Positions 1-11,206 of a stretch of DNA of 64,000 nucleotides are shown one piece after another. This DNA is from Agelaius tricolor. Lineage: Eukaryota; Chordata; Aves; Passeriformes; Icteridae. The stretch lies in the NCBI GenBank assembly GCA_023055355.1, contig JALJCS010000002.1:7340001-7404000 (forward strand), written 5' to 3'. A program made the translations under genes and the position numbers. The stretch's first letter is position 1. Every line of letters starts with the position of its first letter. The notes beneath the pieces are model-generated. The model worked only from the letters and a program-made list of their open reading frames with translations. It was not told the DNA's origin and searched no databases.

Positions 1-718
1 CTGATTTTCTCCACCTCCTCCCTGCAGTGGCCCAGGTTGATTTGGAGTGGGGTTTGAGGTTAGTTCATCACACATTGACTCTGCTGCTCCCTCCTCCTCA
101 GGAAGAGGACTCCTCACACTCATTCCCTGATCCAGTGTGGGTTCTCTCCCATGGGAGATGGACCTCCATGAATTTCTGCTAAGTGAGTCCTTCCCATGGG
201 CTGTAGCTCTTCATGAACTCCTCCAGTAGGGGTTCCTTCCACAAGGTGCAGTCCTTTAGGAACAGACTGCTCCAGTGTGGGTCCCCCGTGGGGTCACAGG
301 TCCTGCCAGCAAACCTGCCCGAGGGTGAGTGTCTCTCTCCACAGGTCCCTAGGTCTTGACAGGAGCCTGCTCCAGCACAGACTTCCCAAAGGGTCACAGG
401 CTTCTTCAGGCACATCCACCTGGTCTTTCATGGGCCGGAGGTGGATCTCTGCTCCACTGTGGGCCTCTATGGACTGCTGGGGAACAGCTGCTTTACCATG
501 CTCTGCACCATGCTCTGCAGGGAAAGCTGGGCTCCAGCACCTGGAGCACGTCCCTCATCTCCTTCTCCACTGACCTGGCTGTCTGCAGGGCTGTTTCTCT
601 CATATGTTCTCACTCCTCTCTCCAGCTGCAGTTGCTCCTGTGCAGTAGTAACTTATTTCCCCTTCTTATATGCATTATCTAGAGGTGCTACTGCTGTCTC
701 TGATGGGCTCGACCTGAC
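1..718 (-). mobile_element. Truncated long avian ERV-type LTR (antisense copy)
   Basis: This stretch is the reverse-complement counterpart of the LTR at 1296-2672. Shared blocks include the GGTGGATCTCTGC segment near 440, the CACCTGGAGCAC segment near 538, and the GTCTGCAGNGCTGTTTCTCTC-like segment near 583. The element reads on the minus strand. Its 3' part runs off the left edge of the window and its 5' part stops at about 718, so it is incomplete. Open frames here (for example 441-875) have no protein similarity I recognise and come from GC-rich LTR sequence. Family membership is by internal comparison plus recall of a common bird LTR. The right boundary is approximate. Confidence 0.7.
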
Positions 719-1295
719 AGTTGAGCAAACAGGGCATTGTTTGAGTTCTTTTACCCCATTACAGGCAGACCATCCTGCTATGCGTTCTACCCAATCTTTT
801 GTTTGTTTCCTTAACTGTTTCCCTCCTCATTCACGTCCTTGCAATGCATGTGAGCAGAAGATATATTTAAGATGAAATTTTCCTTTATACTTCTGAAAGA
901 CAATATCTAGTGATTGTATCAATAAGTAAAATAATTGCTTCCTGTCTGGAGTGAATCTTTATAAATTATTAAATGCTCTAGAAAATATGACTTCAGATAG
1001 AAATCCCAACCCTTCATTATTCCTCACCTCAAATGACTTTCTCATATAAGCCTAAAACAAAGTGCACTAATGCCAGCAATCTGTCTCTGGTAATAAAAGA
1101 AATTCAGGTGAAAAATCAAATATAATTTATTTCTTCAGAATCATAAAATGATATGGTCAGTGCAGCATGGTAGAGCCATGGTAATACACTATAAGCTTAA
1201 AACAACAGATGATATGGTAAGAGCAGTAAAGATGACTTTTTTGGGGGTTATGGACTCAATGACACCCAAATACCAATAACCTTGGTTTTGCCAGC
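719..1295. other. Intergenic, AT-rich, nothing recognised
   Basis: This is AT-rich sequence between two opposed copies of the same LTR family. No gene, RNA or recognised repeat is visible. The 5' end of the right-hand LTR begins at the TG at 1296. Confidence 0.6.
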
Positions 1296-2672
1296 TGTAT
1301 TGGTTTTGTTTGGCCTGGATTTGAAAGCAGGGGTGTCTACAGGGGTGGCTTCTGTGACAAGCTGCTAGAAGCTTCCATCATATCCAGCAGAGCCAATCCC
1401 TGGTGGCTCCACAGATGGATGTGCTGGTGGCCAAGGCTGGGCCAATTAGGATGGGTGATAATGCCTCTGTGATAACACATTTAAGAAGAAATCAAAACAA
1501 ATGTGGTGCAGTTGTAATTTCAACCAGAGAAGAGCAGAGTGTGACCATGTGAGAAGAACAGCTCTGCAGACACCAAGGTCCATGTAAAGGAGGGCAGGAG
1601 GTGCTCCAGGTGCCAGAGCTGAGATTCCTCTGCAGGCTGTGGTGAGACCATGGTGAAGCAGCCGTGCCCCTGCAGCCCATGGGGATCCACAGGGCATGCA
1701 GAGATCCACCCACAGCCCGTGGGGGAGCTGCCCATGCCAGGGCAGGTGGATGCTTGAGAGGAAATTGTGACCCCATGGAACATCTGTGGAGAGAGGGACC
1801 CTGCTCCCAGGCTGGAGCAGCCTGACCTTGGAGGACTGCAGTCCATGGAAGAATGACTCAGGCTGCAGCAGTTTGAGGGGACTGTTGCCCATGGGATGGA
1901 CTCACATTGCAGCAGTTCACAGGGAACTGTGAGGTCGACTCACATTGAAGAAGCTCATGGAGAACTGTCTCCTGCAGGAGAGACCACACAGTGCATAAGG
2001 GGAACAACTCCCTGAGCATTGGGAGAAGCCATGGGTGATGAACTGACCATAACCCTTATTCCCTGTCTCCCTGCACCACTGGGGTAGGAGGTAGAGCTGG
2101 AAGGAGAGAAGGGTGGGGGGGAAGGTGTTTTTAAGGGCTTGTTTTACTTCTTATTATCCTGATCTGATTTCGTTAATAATAAATTCACTTAATATCTCTA
2201 AGCTGAGCCTGTTTTGCCGACGATGGTAATTGATGAGAGCTCTCTCCTGTAGTGGGATAGAATATAAGAAAATAAAGATAGTGTAGAAAGTAATCTTACC
2301 CCTAAGGAGTTGCAGCTGGGCCAATTATCAAAGATTAGGAACAGGCCTGACTTTAACAGGCCACAGCTGTAACCAATGAGAAGAGGAGTGCTATACAAGA
2401 GTGGGGTGGCTGGCTGAGAACTGGAGTCAGTTGGCTGCTTTGTGAAGAAGAAAGAGTCAGTGCTCCGAGGAGCTGCCCATGAGAAACACCAAGAAGGTAT
2501 GAAACTCTTGTGATAAGGAGACAACAGTATGGAATCCCTGCAATAAGATGTCAACACTCTCCCAGTCCTTATCTCAACTCATGAACCCTTTGTTAAATTT
2601 TCTCTTTACTGCAAAGGGGAGTGAGTGAGGACCTTTGGTGGATGCCTGGCATCTGGCCAGCATCAATCCCCA
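1296..2672 (+). mobile_element. Long ERV-type LTR, sense copy, interrupted by a solo LTR
   Basis: The element starts with TGTATTGG at 1296 and runs through a GC-rich middle shared in inverted orientation with 1-718. It contains a polyadenylation-type AATAAATTCACTT near 2178. It then passes into a terminal segment with TTGATGAGAGC (2230-2240), which resumes as CTTATCTCAACTCATGAACC after the insertion at 2248-2556. It ends near CAATCCCCA at about 2672. Without the insertion it is about 1.07 kb. I saw no matching target-site duplication, so the outer ends are approximate. It is most likely a solo LTR of an ERVL-like bird family; the class is inferred. Confidence 0.72.
2248..2556 (+). mobile_element. 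Solo LTR (309 bp) with perfect 6-bp target duplication, nested
   Basis: The insert begins TGTAGTGGGATAG and ends GATGTCAACA, giving TG...CA termini. It is flanked on both sides by CTCTCC (2242-2247 and 2557-2562). It splits the surrounding LTR between the TTGATGAGAGC and CTTATCTCAACTC blocks, so it is younger than that LTR. A 6-bp duplication is typical of class II (beta/alpha-like) endogenous retroviruses. No internal retroviral sequence remains, which indicates LTR-LTR recombination. Strand is assigned from the TGTAGT start and the TATACAAG box near 2393. Confidence 0.85.
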
Positions 2673-3867
2673 ATGCCAGATTTGATCACATTTTAGATTT
2701 CGAGCTGAGTTGCTCTATGTACATTACCAAGACTGTGCCTGACTCCAAATGTTAACCCAGTGCAGCTAAAGTGAAATCTGGCTGGTGGGCAGAACGGGCT
2801 GGATTTGGAAATGAAGAGGGCAACTAATTTTTTCCCATTCCTGCTACCCTCCCTTAAGTTATTGCTGCCATTGTTTAGGTGGACAGGCCTCTTTCCCAAA
2901 GAAGCAGCAATGTGATAGCTTGCAGAGAACTCTAGTGTTCTCCAAACAGTTGTGTTTCCCTTATGTAGTCTCTCATATCTGTAGTTTGGTGTCTTTGGAT
3001 GCCCAGACACATAACAAGGACTGCCCATGTGTGTAAGATTGTGCCCAGCTGGAGCCCTGCCAAGTAAAAAGCCAGGTAAAGGCCCCCCTCTCATGGAAAC
3101 GTGGGAGGGGCCATGTGAGCTTGCACTCAAATGCCTGAGCAGGGCACTGAGTGATGGAGAGGAGGAGCTGCAGAGGCAAAGCTCAGTCCCCAAATGTAAG
3201 TCTCGTGGAGCACCCATTGATTCCTGCACACTGTGACTGAAAACCCACAATGGTGGGCAGTTGCTGCTCCAGAGGAAACATCAGCCCTAAAACCATCCCA
3301 GGGCAGCAATAGATGGGGGCTTGCTGGGTGAGTACCCCTGGACACCTTCATCGTGCTGCTTGCTGCTTGCCACCAACCCTGGTGTCACCCTGGCCGCTTC
3401 AGCCACCCCTGCTCAAGACAATGGATATCTTTGGTCCCTCTTCAGAGCAAACATTGTGGATTTAACCCCTCACAGGGAGGAGGTAGAGCTGACAGCAGCC
3501 TGTTCTCTCCAGAGTAATTGACCAAAACGAATTAAATGAATACACATCAATTAGCATTGCCATCTTCCTGAAACCAGCTGTTGTGTGACCTACCCATGGC
3601 TGGGATGTTCTCCATTTCCCTTGGGAAAATAGTGCCTTTCTCCTCCAGAGTGACCTGATGTGTTTATTAGGTGAGAGGAAGGGGATTATTTGAAGGAGGC
3701 CAGTGCTTAGGTTAAATCGCTCTGGTAGGCTACATAAAGAACTCTAAAGCACCCAGTCCTGAAGCAAAGTGAATTTCCTGCCGTGCTTCTGGCAGCAAAC
3801 AGGTTGTTAAATGCTCCCGGGTATCACACCTGATTATTTTTGTCATCAGTGTGAATGTGCTTTGCTT
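2673..3867. other. Intergenic, no recognised gene
   Basis: This is moderately GC-rich sequence with several chance open frames on both strands, the longest being 185 codons at 2693-3250 on the minus strand. Their translations show no family motifs and overlap one another in several frames. No RNA gene or repeat was recognised. Confidence 0.5.
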
Positions 3868-3873
3868 GTGCAG

Positions 3874-5115
3874 TGTCGGAACCCAGGAAATTCCTCTGGC
3901 TGCCCTGGAGGACTCAAGCCCCTGCCCTCAGAGCCCAAGACCCCTGCGCCTTTGATTTAGCCCTTGGAAAAAACAATTACCAACCTTTATATGAAGGATT
4001 ACAAGCCACGGCAGTTTAAGTAGAATGATACTGAATTTGTCACAGAGTCAAAAATAGATTTTTTGGGGTTTTTAGAATGGGGGTTCAGGGGGCAAGATGG
4101 AGTAATCTGGGCGTGTCCAGCCTTTCTCCTTCTTCTTGGCTTCCATCTTCTGCTGTGACGGTAGCACTTTTAGATTGGTTTAGAGTAGAAGCCCATAGTT
4201 GTTATAAATTATCAGATCGAGAGGCAAATTTATAGGAAAATTTAGCAATGATTTATTAAATTGTCAGCGAAATAGAATTTCGATTGGCAAAAGCACCCAC
4301 CACAGCCAAGGGCAGCGTCAGACCCGGGATCGGTGCTGGGTGAACACACGGGTCTGACACCCGAATGTCGGAGTCTCCCCCTGTTCACCCCGGCTGCTTT
4401 GCGCAGCGAGTTCTTATATAATTTATTCCGCCTGAGGCAGAGATGACCGAAAGTTCCTTTGTGTCCCTTCACATGCAGAACCGGGGCCACACGTGTGCAG
4501 GGATAGAAAAAGTCCAGTCCAGGTGTCTAGATGTTGTCAGAGCACTCCGGAGAAGTCGGCATTCACATGTAACAGGGTGGCGCCGGTGATCACCGTAGTA
4601 GATGCAATCTTCGAGGTGCGAAATCATTCTTGAGTGGTCCTGGCATTCCAGGGAAGTCAGTGCTCAGGAAGGTTCCATTCTTACGTTAAAAGACCTGATA
4701 TTATCTTAACGTAGTCTGGGAACTGGTTGAATAAGAATAAGACTCTGCTCCCGGCTGGGGTAGTCAAAAGACATAGCTTGGATCTTACAATATTTTATAC
4801 ATTAATAGCATGAATTATCTCTACCATATACTACACTGTCTAACATAGGTGATAGGTATTGGAAAGTAATTGTAAATATTGTACACCTAGTGTTTAGTAT
4901 AAAAGGGTAACACCGCCCCGGGGGCAGGCAGAGTGCCTCTGTCTGTCCTACTGAGTGGATCTCGGCAGGATAGGAGAAAGAATTTTATAGATAAGATACA
5001 ATAAACCTTGAGACCGAGAAATGAAGAGCTCTGACTCCTCCTTCGACCACCAGGCTGAGAAAAGAGACTTTCTAACGCATTTCGGGGTCACTCTGACCAG
5101 AGAGAGACCCCGAGA
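3874..5115 (+). mobile_element. Solo LTR with TG...GA ends, split by a second LTR
   Basis: The left end is TGTCGGAACCC and the right end is GACCCCGAGA. The flanks are an exact 6-bp duplication GTGCAG (3868-3873 and 5116-5121). It is the same family as the copy at 58612-59246. Shared blocks include ATTCCTCTGGCTGCCCT (3889), TTGGTTTAGAGTAGA (4176), ACATAGGTGATAGGTATTGG (4843), a TATAAAA-type box near 4900 and ACAATAAACCTTG near 5000. Removing the insertion at about 4200-4835 leaves roughly 606 bp. The 3' terminal dinucleotide is GA rather than the usual CA, as in the second copy. Compared with that copy, this one lacks the first arm of the 5' hairpin. Confidence 0.85.
4200..4835 (-). mobile_element. 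Solo LTR inserted antisense in the preceding LTR
   Basis: Homology of the host LTR breaks after TTTAGAGTAGA (about 4190) and resumes at ACTGTCTAACATAGG (about 4835). The intervening about 636 bp read on the minus strand as TGTAGTATATGG...TTATAACA. A TATA box is present (TTATATAAG on minus, 4413-4421), followed about 160 bp downstream by AATAAA (minus, 4252-4257), the order expected for U3-R-U5. No matching target duplication was found, so both ends are approximate. No retroviral coding sequence is present. Confidence 0.65.
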
Positions 5116-5121
5116 GTGCAG

Positions 5122-8100
5122 GGCAAGGATTTGTCCATCACCTGTGCAGTTGAAGGCAGCACAGGGGTGAGGCAGGGGAGAGCTGTGCACAGCCAGGAGG
5201 GGCTGATGGCTGGCTCCAGGCTGGGGCTGGCTGTGTCACACCCTCCAGGCTGGTGAGGGTGGCTGCCATGGGACACCTGACCCACGAGGGAGCAGCAGGT
5301 GGACCTCAGTGACTGCAGAGTGTGGCACCTGCTTGTGGTGCAGGTGGCTTCCTGTCCTGCCTGTGGGCTGGTCGCTGCCAGCTCCACTTGTGGCCTTGAA
5401 GTGTTTTGCCACTGTTCCTCGCAGGCAGCAAACCCACAATTTCATAAAAATGGCAGGAAGGGAGATAAGGGACAAAACCCACCCTGGCTGGTTCTCGGTA
5501 GAGACCTGCCCTGAAAAAGGAACCAGCTAAACCCAGCCAATCAAAATTGTGAAATTCTAAGTCCAGGCTAAGTTGCTTTTCAGTGTTTGCTGGGATGCTA
5601 GAGGGGAGGGGAACAAAGAGAGATCCTGGAGCTACCGCTGTCTGGCTCTCAGAGGAAAATACTGATCTAAGCTTATTCAATGTAGTTTGTATTTTCCCTA
5701 ATGTGACTGTATTATATACACTATATTTTAAGAAAACATATCTCTGAGGAGAATTTAAAAAGCATTTACTTAACAAATCATGTTTGTTTCTCAAGTAAGT
5801 CTCTGATCTAAGGCAAGGAACCATACATATTTAAACTTGGAAGCTGTTTTTCTATGTATGATTAACATTGATTTCTAATGTATACGGTGTCACTTCTCCA
5901 GCTTGCTGCAATCTGCTTCATAACTTACAAGGGAAATTTCAGTGCTCTCTACTGGGCTGTGACAGAGACAAAGGAAATTTTAGAGGACAAATGAAGGATG
6001 CTTTTGAAAACCAGGGCTGTTAATTGGTACTCTGCTCTGTATTGATCTCATTCCTCTGCTCCTGAATTTGACTGAGATTCTGTAACCCCAGCTCAGGCAG
6101 ATTGCCATTAAAGAGTTTTTTCCAGCAATATTAAACCCTCAGAGGTTCTCATATCCACCTTCTGAAACACCAGAGATGTCCATCCAACAGACTTGCTTTC
6201 ATTCCATTCCCTGCCATAAAAACTTAGGAATTTGCCCATCCAGCTGATCTATTAAAAATTAGCCAGCATTCCCTGAAAAAACCCACCCATATGGCTTGCA
6301 AAGCATCACTTAGTCTTTTTGCACTGTTGTGCTTCATTCTGCAGAATTGCTGATGGTGTTGTAGCTTCAAGTTTCTCCACATTAATTGCAATGATATTTT
6401 TCAGTCTTTTCCTGCCAACTAAGCTGCTGGCTTTTTATCACACGTGTTCCAGAAAGAAGCAGAGGATTGCTGTCAGCTGGCTCCCATCTGTTTTGCCATG
6501 GAGGGAAGGGTGAGGTGCACAACACAGGACTTCTGCAACTGAAGAGAGAAAAAGTATGAGATACATGGGTTACATAAAAGTAAGGGGTATGTAGGAGCTT
6601 AAAACCCCACTAACCAAACCCAGGAGCCTCTTTTTATACAATATTGAATGGAGTAGAAATTGTTTCTATCCCTGGATTCACAGCTGGGCTGAGACTGACT
6701 CTAGACTTCCACCTTCCTGTGCCTCAAAGGTGAATCAGAGATAAAAATGCCGGACTCCTATATAAAGTGCTTTGGAACCTGCTGGTGAAAAACATCCTTT
6801 GTGGTGATGTGCCCTATGGGTACACAAAAATTATTTCTGTGGAATGAAAAGGCACTAATATATACGTAAGAAATAGGTGAAGTTGCAGTCAGAGATAAGT
6901 AAAGATCAACAGAGCTCCCCCTGTCTTGGCTGAAAAGAGGTACCACAGGCAGCCTGTTGGAGCCCAGCCTGTACACAGATGAGTTATGGATGCAGGGGGG
7001 TCTTTCGACAGGGACAGAGAAGCCTCTTGATATCCGCAGATAAAGGAAGATCCACGTTGACATCTGCAGATAAACATCTGCATGTCACATTTCTCCCTAG
7101 GAGATTCTGGGTATGCAAATGCCCACATGTGTGACAAAATGCCTCCTTGGGAGCCCCCCAGTTTCTGGAAGGCCATGGTTTTGTGTGCTGGGCACGTGCA
7201 GGGCACCAGCAAATTCTGAACCTGTGGTGATGCTGTGCCCACACGTGAAAGGCTGTGTTTACTGGGCATCCAGTGGATGCCTGGTCTGCCAGACAACCAA
7301 GAAGATTATCCTGGATAAAAGTAAAAGCCTAAAAATCAGATGTTGACTTGGCATAGTGTCCATGCAAAGGCAACAGAAGATACCTAGGCACCTTATCTGT
7401 GGTTCCTCTTCTCCTGCACTTGGCTCTTGGTGCCTTCTGGGCTCACTTCTCCCCAAAGAAAGTTTTGTTATGCGTGTATGAGTTGCCCACCTGAAAAAAA
7501 CCCCACACTATTTTGTACTTCACAGTCAAGGGAAGAGCTGCATGGCTAAACCTCTGCTGGGGGTTTGGAAGACTTCTGGGCTTCATGAGCTGCTCCTCAC
7601 ATGGGTGGGCAGAAAGCATGGGCCATGGCTGTGTGGGCTCACAGCTGCCCCCAGGCAGGTAACCCAGCTCTCTCACAGCCCTTTGGCACCACTGCCAGGC
7701 CATCACCACTGCCACTCAACCTGCTCTTGAAGGGCATGAACCCTGGTCCCCCCTTTGCCTCTCAGGAGCCTCTGTCATGGCAGAGTTGGGTTTTGATTTT
7801 GGGGGTAAGGGAGGAGAGCAATTATGAAGTGTGAGGTTATCTCCATCTCCTTTGCATGGAAGTGCTGTGGGGAGCTCCTTGCAGATCAAAGGAAGAGGGG
7901 GGCTCACCAAAATACTCTGCAGTCCAGCTCACTGGCAGCAAACATTGAACAAGCCTCTTTCCAGGAGAGTTGCAGGGAGTCCAGCTTTGTTTGGAAGGAA
8001 GGTTTGACAAGACTTGTGTGATGGATAGTGTGGAAAGTTCCCAGGGAGCAATTAAAAAGGGGTAAGGCAGAGTCTTCTAGCATTTTTCCATTGCTATTTG

Positions 8101-11085
8101 GGTAACTGGAAGATCTACTTTTGAAACTCTGAAGCAACCATAAATTCCTGGAGAGAGACAAGATGCTCCAAACATTTTGTTCCTGACAAAAACTGTTCTA
8201 AGTTTTGCTCCCTGCAAACAAAAAGTGAGCAAATGCCAAACCAGTCATCCAAGTAACTGTACAGTTCAGTGCTTGTTTTGTGCTGTCTCTTTTGGGCACC
8301 TCTTCTAAGCAGAGGGGGTTTTTTTCAAATCCTGTTCTTTCCCTGTCTAGCTTGACATTTCTTTATAATATCTTCATATTCGCTTTGTAAGGCAACAAAT
8401 TCTGCCTCTCTGTTCTATTTTGTCTCTCTCCTTCCCTTGTGTCTTCTGTGAAGAGCACAGAGAAATTTCTTCCACACATTAAGCAGATATTCCTGCACCA
8501 GTAATTTCTGTTTTGTCTCAGGCAATCCATCAATCCTGTGTGATTAAAAGGTAATGTCTGTATAAGGCTTGTATCTCTTTCTACTAAGATTTTTCTATAC
8601 CAATATATTGAGCAAGGAAAAGTTCTTTCAGCCATTAATAGGAAATGAAGGTAAAAAATGTATCCATGTAAACCAGACTCCCAGAAGTCAGTTGAAGGAG
8701 CACTAAACGGTTACAGGCAGGAACCTGCCAGGATCACTGTTTTGCAATGCAAGCTGAAATTTGATTAATTTGGCAGCTTTTTGACTAGAAATCAGAAGAG
8801 AGTTTTGAGAGTCATGAGAAGAAATCAGGGAATTTTTTGCTTTTAAAGCTCTTTAAAACTCAGTGGTGCTTCTCCTCCCCTGGAGGTTTATGAGCATGCA
8901 GCAACTTCTGTATTTAATAAAGAAAGCAAGCACAGCAGAAAGACTGAAAATCTTTTCCAGGGGCAGTGGGGCCCAATCTTCATGTGATAACAGACCAGAA
9001 AATGTGGTCTCTGGAAATAAAGGCTTCAGCATCTTGGTTTGGAGGGTCCAAATCCACCATCATGTATCTTGCTTTATCCAGTGCTGAGGTCTAATTTAGA
9101 AGCACTCCACAATGTCAAGCATTGAACGTGGCCTGACTGACACCTCTGGAGATCTCCTTGACCTCCCTTGAGAGGGATCTCTCTGGAGGTTGGACAGCCT
9201 GCCCAGAATGAGTTTAAGTTCCCTCCAGTGGTAGGAAGGTAGCCAATGCATATGAACAATGTGGAAGAGAAGGTTGCATGGTATGAATAATCTACTTCCC
9301 CTGGTGGAAACAGGGTGGTTCTAATCAACATGTTACAAAAAAACAGAGAAATGTCTTTCTTGAAAATGATCAACGTATGCCATCTGTGTGACAAGTCTAA
9401 CTCAAGAGCAGTAAATTGGGAGTCAGTCAGAAGTGTTACGGATGCCTTGGAAGCTTCTTTGTGTTAATGAAGGTTTCACTGGGAATTAAAGTTTTAAAAC
9501 TGTGCTTTTCTACCAGGTGTGGGAATGCAAAATTAATGCAGATGCAGTAACCATGGCTCAGCGGAGAGGCTGTGGGCTGAAACTCAGAAGATCTGGTTTC
9601 TGTTTTGGGATGTGCTGATTGTGACATGGAAAAATACTTTATGCTAGATTTAGGAAAGTTTAATATTTTTGGCAGTCACAAATCCAGTTTTATCCTTCTG
9701 TGCTCCCAACCTTTCAGTGCAGTTAGTTTTCCAATTGTTGAATCTCCAGGGTCAAAGCTTTTTACCCTCCAGTCTGGAAGCTACTAACAGTCTGCAAGAT
9801 ATCAGAAGGCAATTTGTGGGAAGTGCCATAGTTTAAAAACAAAATTAAAATATTGCCAAAGGCATCATGAACAGTCAGAATGGGGAAAATACAAATACTG
9901 AACATCCTGGGTTGTATTTGGCTGTAAAAGAGAAGCTGCTGTGATAGTGTCTGCACAGAACAGCCTCTTGATTTGTTTCCTAAAAGATGTAAATTGCTCT
10001 GGGTTTGAGGAGCATCACTTTCAGAGCATGCCTTTGTCACCATCATGCCCAAACTTGTGTTTCTCAACCTGTTCTGCATTTGGAGTCAAAGTTCATCTCA
10101 TCTCCTCTGACAGCAAATCTGAAGGTGACAGTGTGTTCCCTTTTATGCATGAACTCTGTAGTTAAGGCATTAGTTACAGTTGTAGAAGAACCAAATTCAA
10201 ACCCCCCATCTGCCCTGAGGGAATGGGAAATCCCATCTCTGACCTTTTGAAAAGTTGTCCTTGCATTCAGGCTCCCAGCAGCTCTCAGCCTCTCCCTCCC
10301 CCTTCCTAGGGAGTATTTCCATCCCTCCTAAGCCAGGTATGACCTTGCAGCTCACAAGAGAAGGACCTTGCTTGTGAGGAGGTGGCCACACCCGAGGCTC
10401 AGTGTTTGCTCAAATTAAAAGCTCAGCATTTCAGTACTGTTTGCTAACAAGGCTCTAAAGAAAGGCTGAGCATGGAAATGGGGAGCCAAGGCATGAAGTG
10501 AACTGGGACAACCACTTATGGAGGTGATAAAGAAACATTCTTCACTCGGAGCCTTTATTGCAAGTGGAGAAAGCATATTTCCTCTATTTCAGTTTCTTCA
10601 TTTCAGCTTGGTCAACAACTTGTTTATTAGAACTGAGGAATTAATTATAGTTTAAAAGATCTGTGAATTTATTTTTCCTACCCACCAGTCTCAACTGAGA
10701 CATCAGGACTACTAGAGACCTACTCATTCCAGGCTGTTTAAGCACTAGTCAGCAGTTATTTCATAAGCATCAGTTTTCCTTGTATGATAATACAGTCAAT
10801 TTTAAATACAAAACATGTTTTGACATTTTCTTCTTTCATATTCAAATCATTTGATATGGCTTTATTTGATAATGGAAAGCAATGCTGCCTTTTGGTATGT
10901 TATTACAGCCTAATTTCTATCCAAAGGCAATTCAGCATAACTATTAAGAAAAAAAACTTGAATTGCCTAGTAAGTACAAAATATAATTTACCCTATTCTA
11001 ATACAATAAAAGGTAAACATGAAACATTTTAAATGTAAAAACATAAGCATTTGAATAAAAATGTCATTGGTTTCAGTATTTGAAC
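5122..11085. other. Upstream flank, no recognised gene or repeat
   Basis: This is about 6 kb of ordinary noncoding avian sequence. Open frames are short or overlap in several frames (for example 172 codons at 5306-5824 minus) and show no recognisable domain. The first few hundred bases are GC-richer than the rest but are not CpG-rich. No RNA gene was recognised. Confidence 0.5.
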
Positions 11086-11206
11086 ATATATATATATATA
11101 TCACATTTTGAGTTAGCAAAAAGTATGAAATACAAGAAACAAGAAACAAAGTACAAATAACAAAGAAACAAGTACAAATAACAAGAAAGTATGAAATACA
11201 GAAAAA
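11086..11206. repeat. (TA)n tract and imperfect A-rich tandem repeat
   Basis: A short (TA)n run lies at 11086-11101. At 11120-11206 an A-rich segment repeats AGTATGAAATACA (near 11122 and 11188) and a roughly 20-bp GAAACAA(A)GTACAAATAAC unit twice between them. It is a simple-sequence locus with no coding meaning. Confidence 0.8.

Noticed and set aside
1446..1892. Open frames inside the long LTR copies at the left end
   Set aside because: They fall entirely in LTR sequence repeated in inverted orientation at 1-718 and resemble no retroviral protein.
2693..3250. 185-codon minus-strand open frame
   Set aside because: No domain, repeats or homology recognised, and several alternative frames are open over the same bases.
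4194..4848. CATAG on both sides as target duplication of the nested antisense LTR
   Set aside because: The right-hand CATAG and the bases before it align with the intact host LTR copy at 58612, so they belong to the host LTR rather than to a duplication.
5306..5824. 172-codon minus-strand open frame
   Set aside because: No recognisable motif; overlaps other frames in ordinary noncoding sequence.
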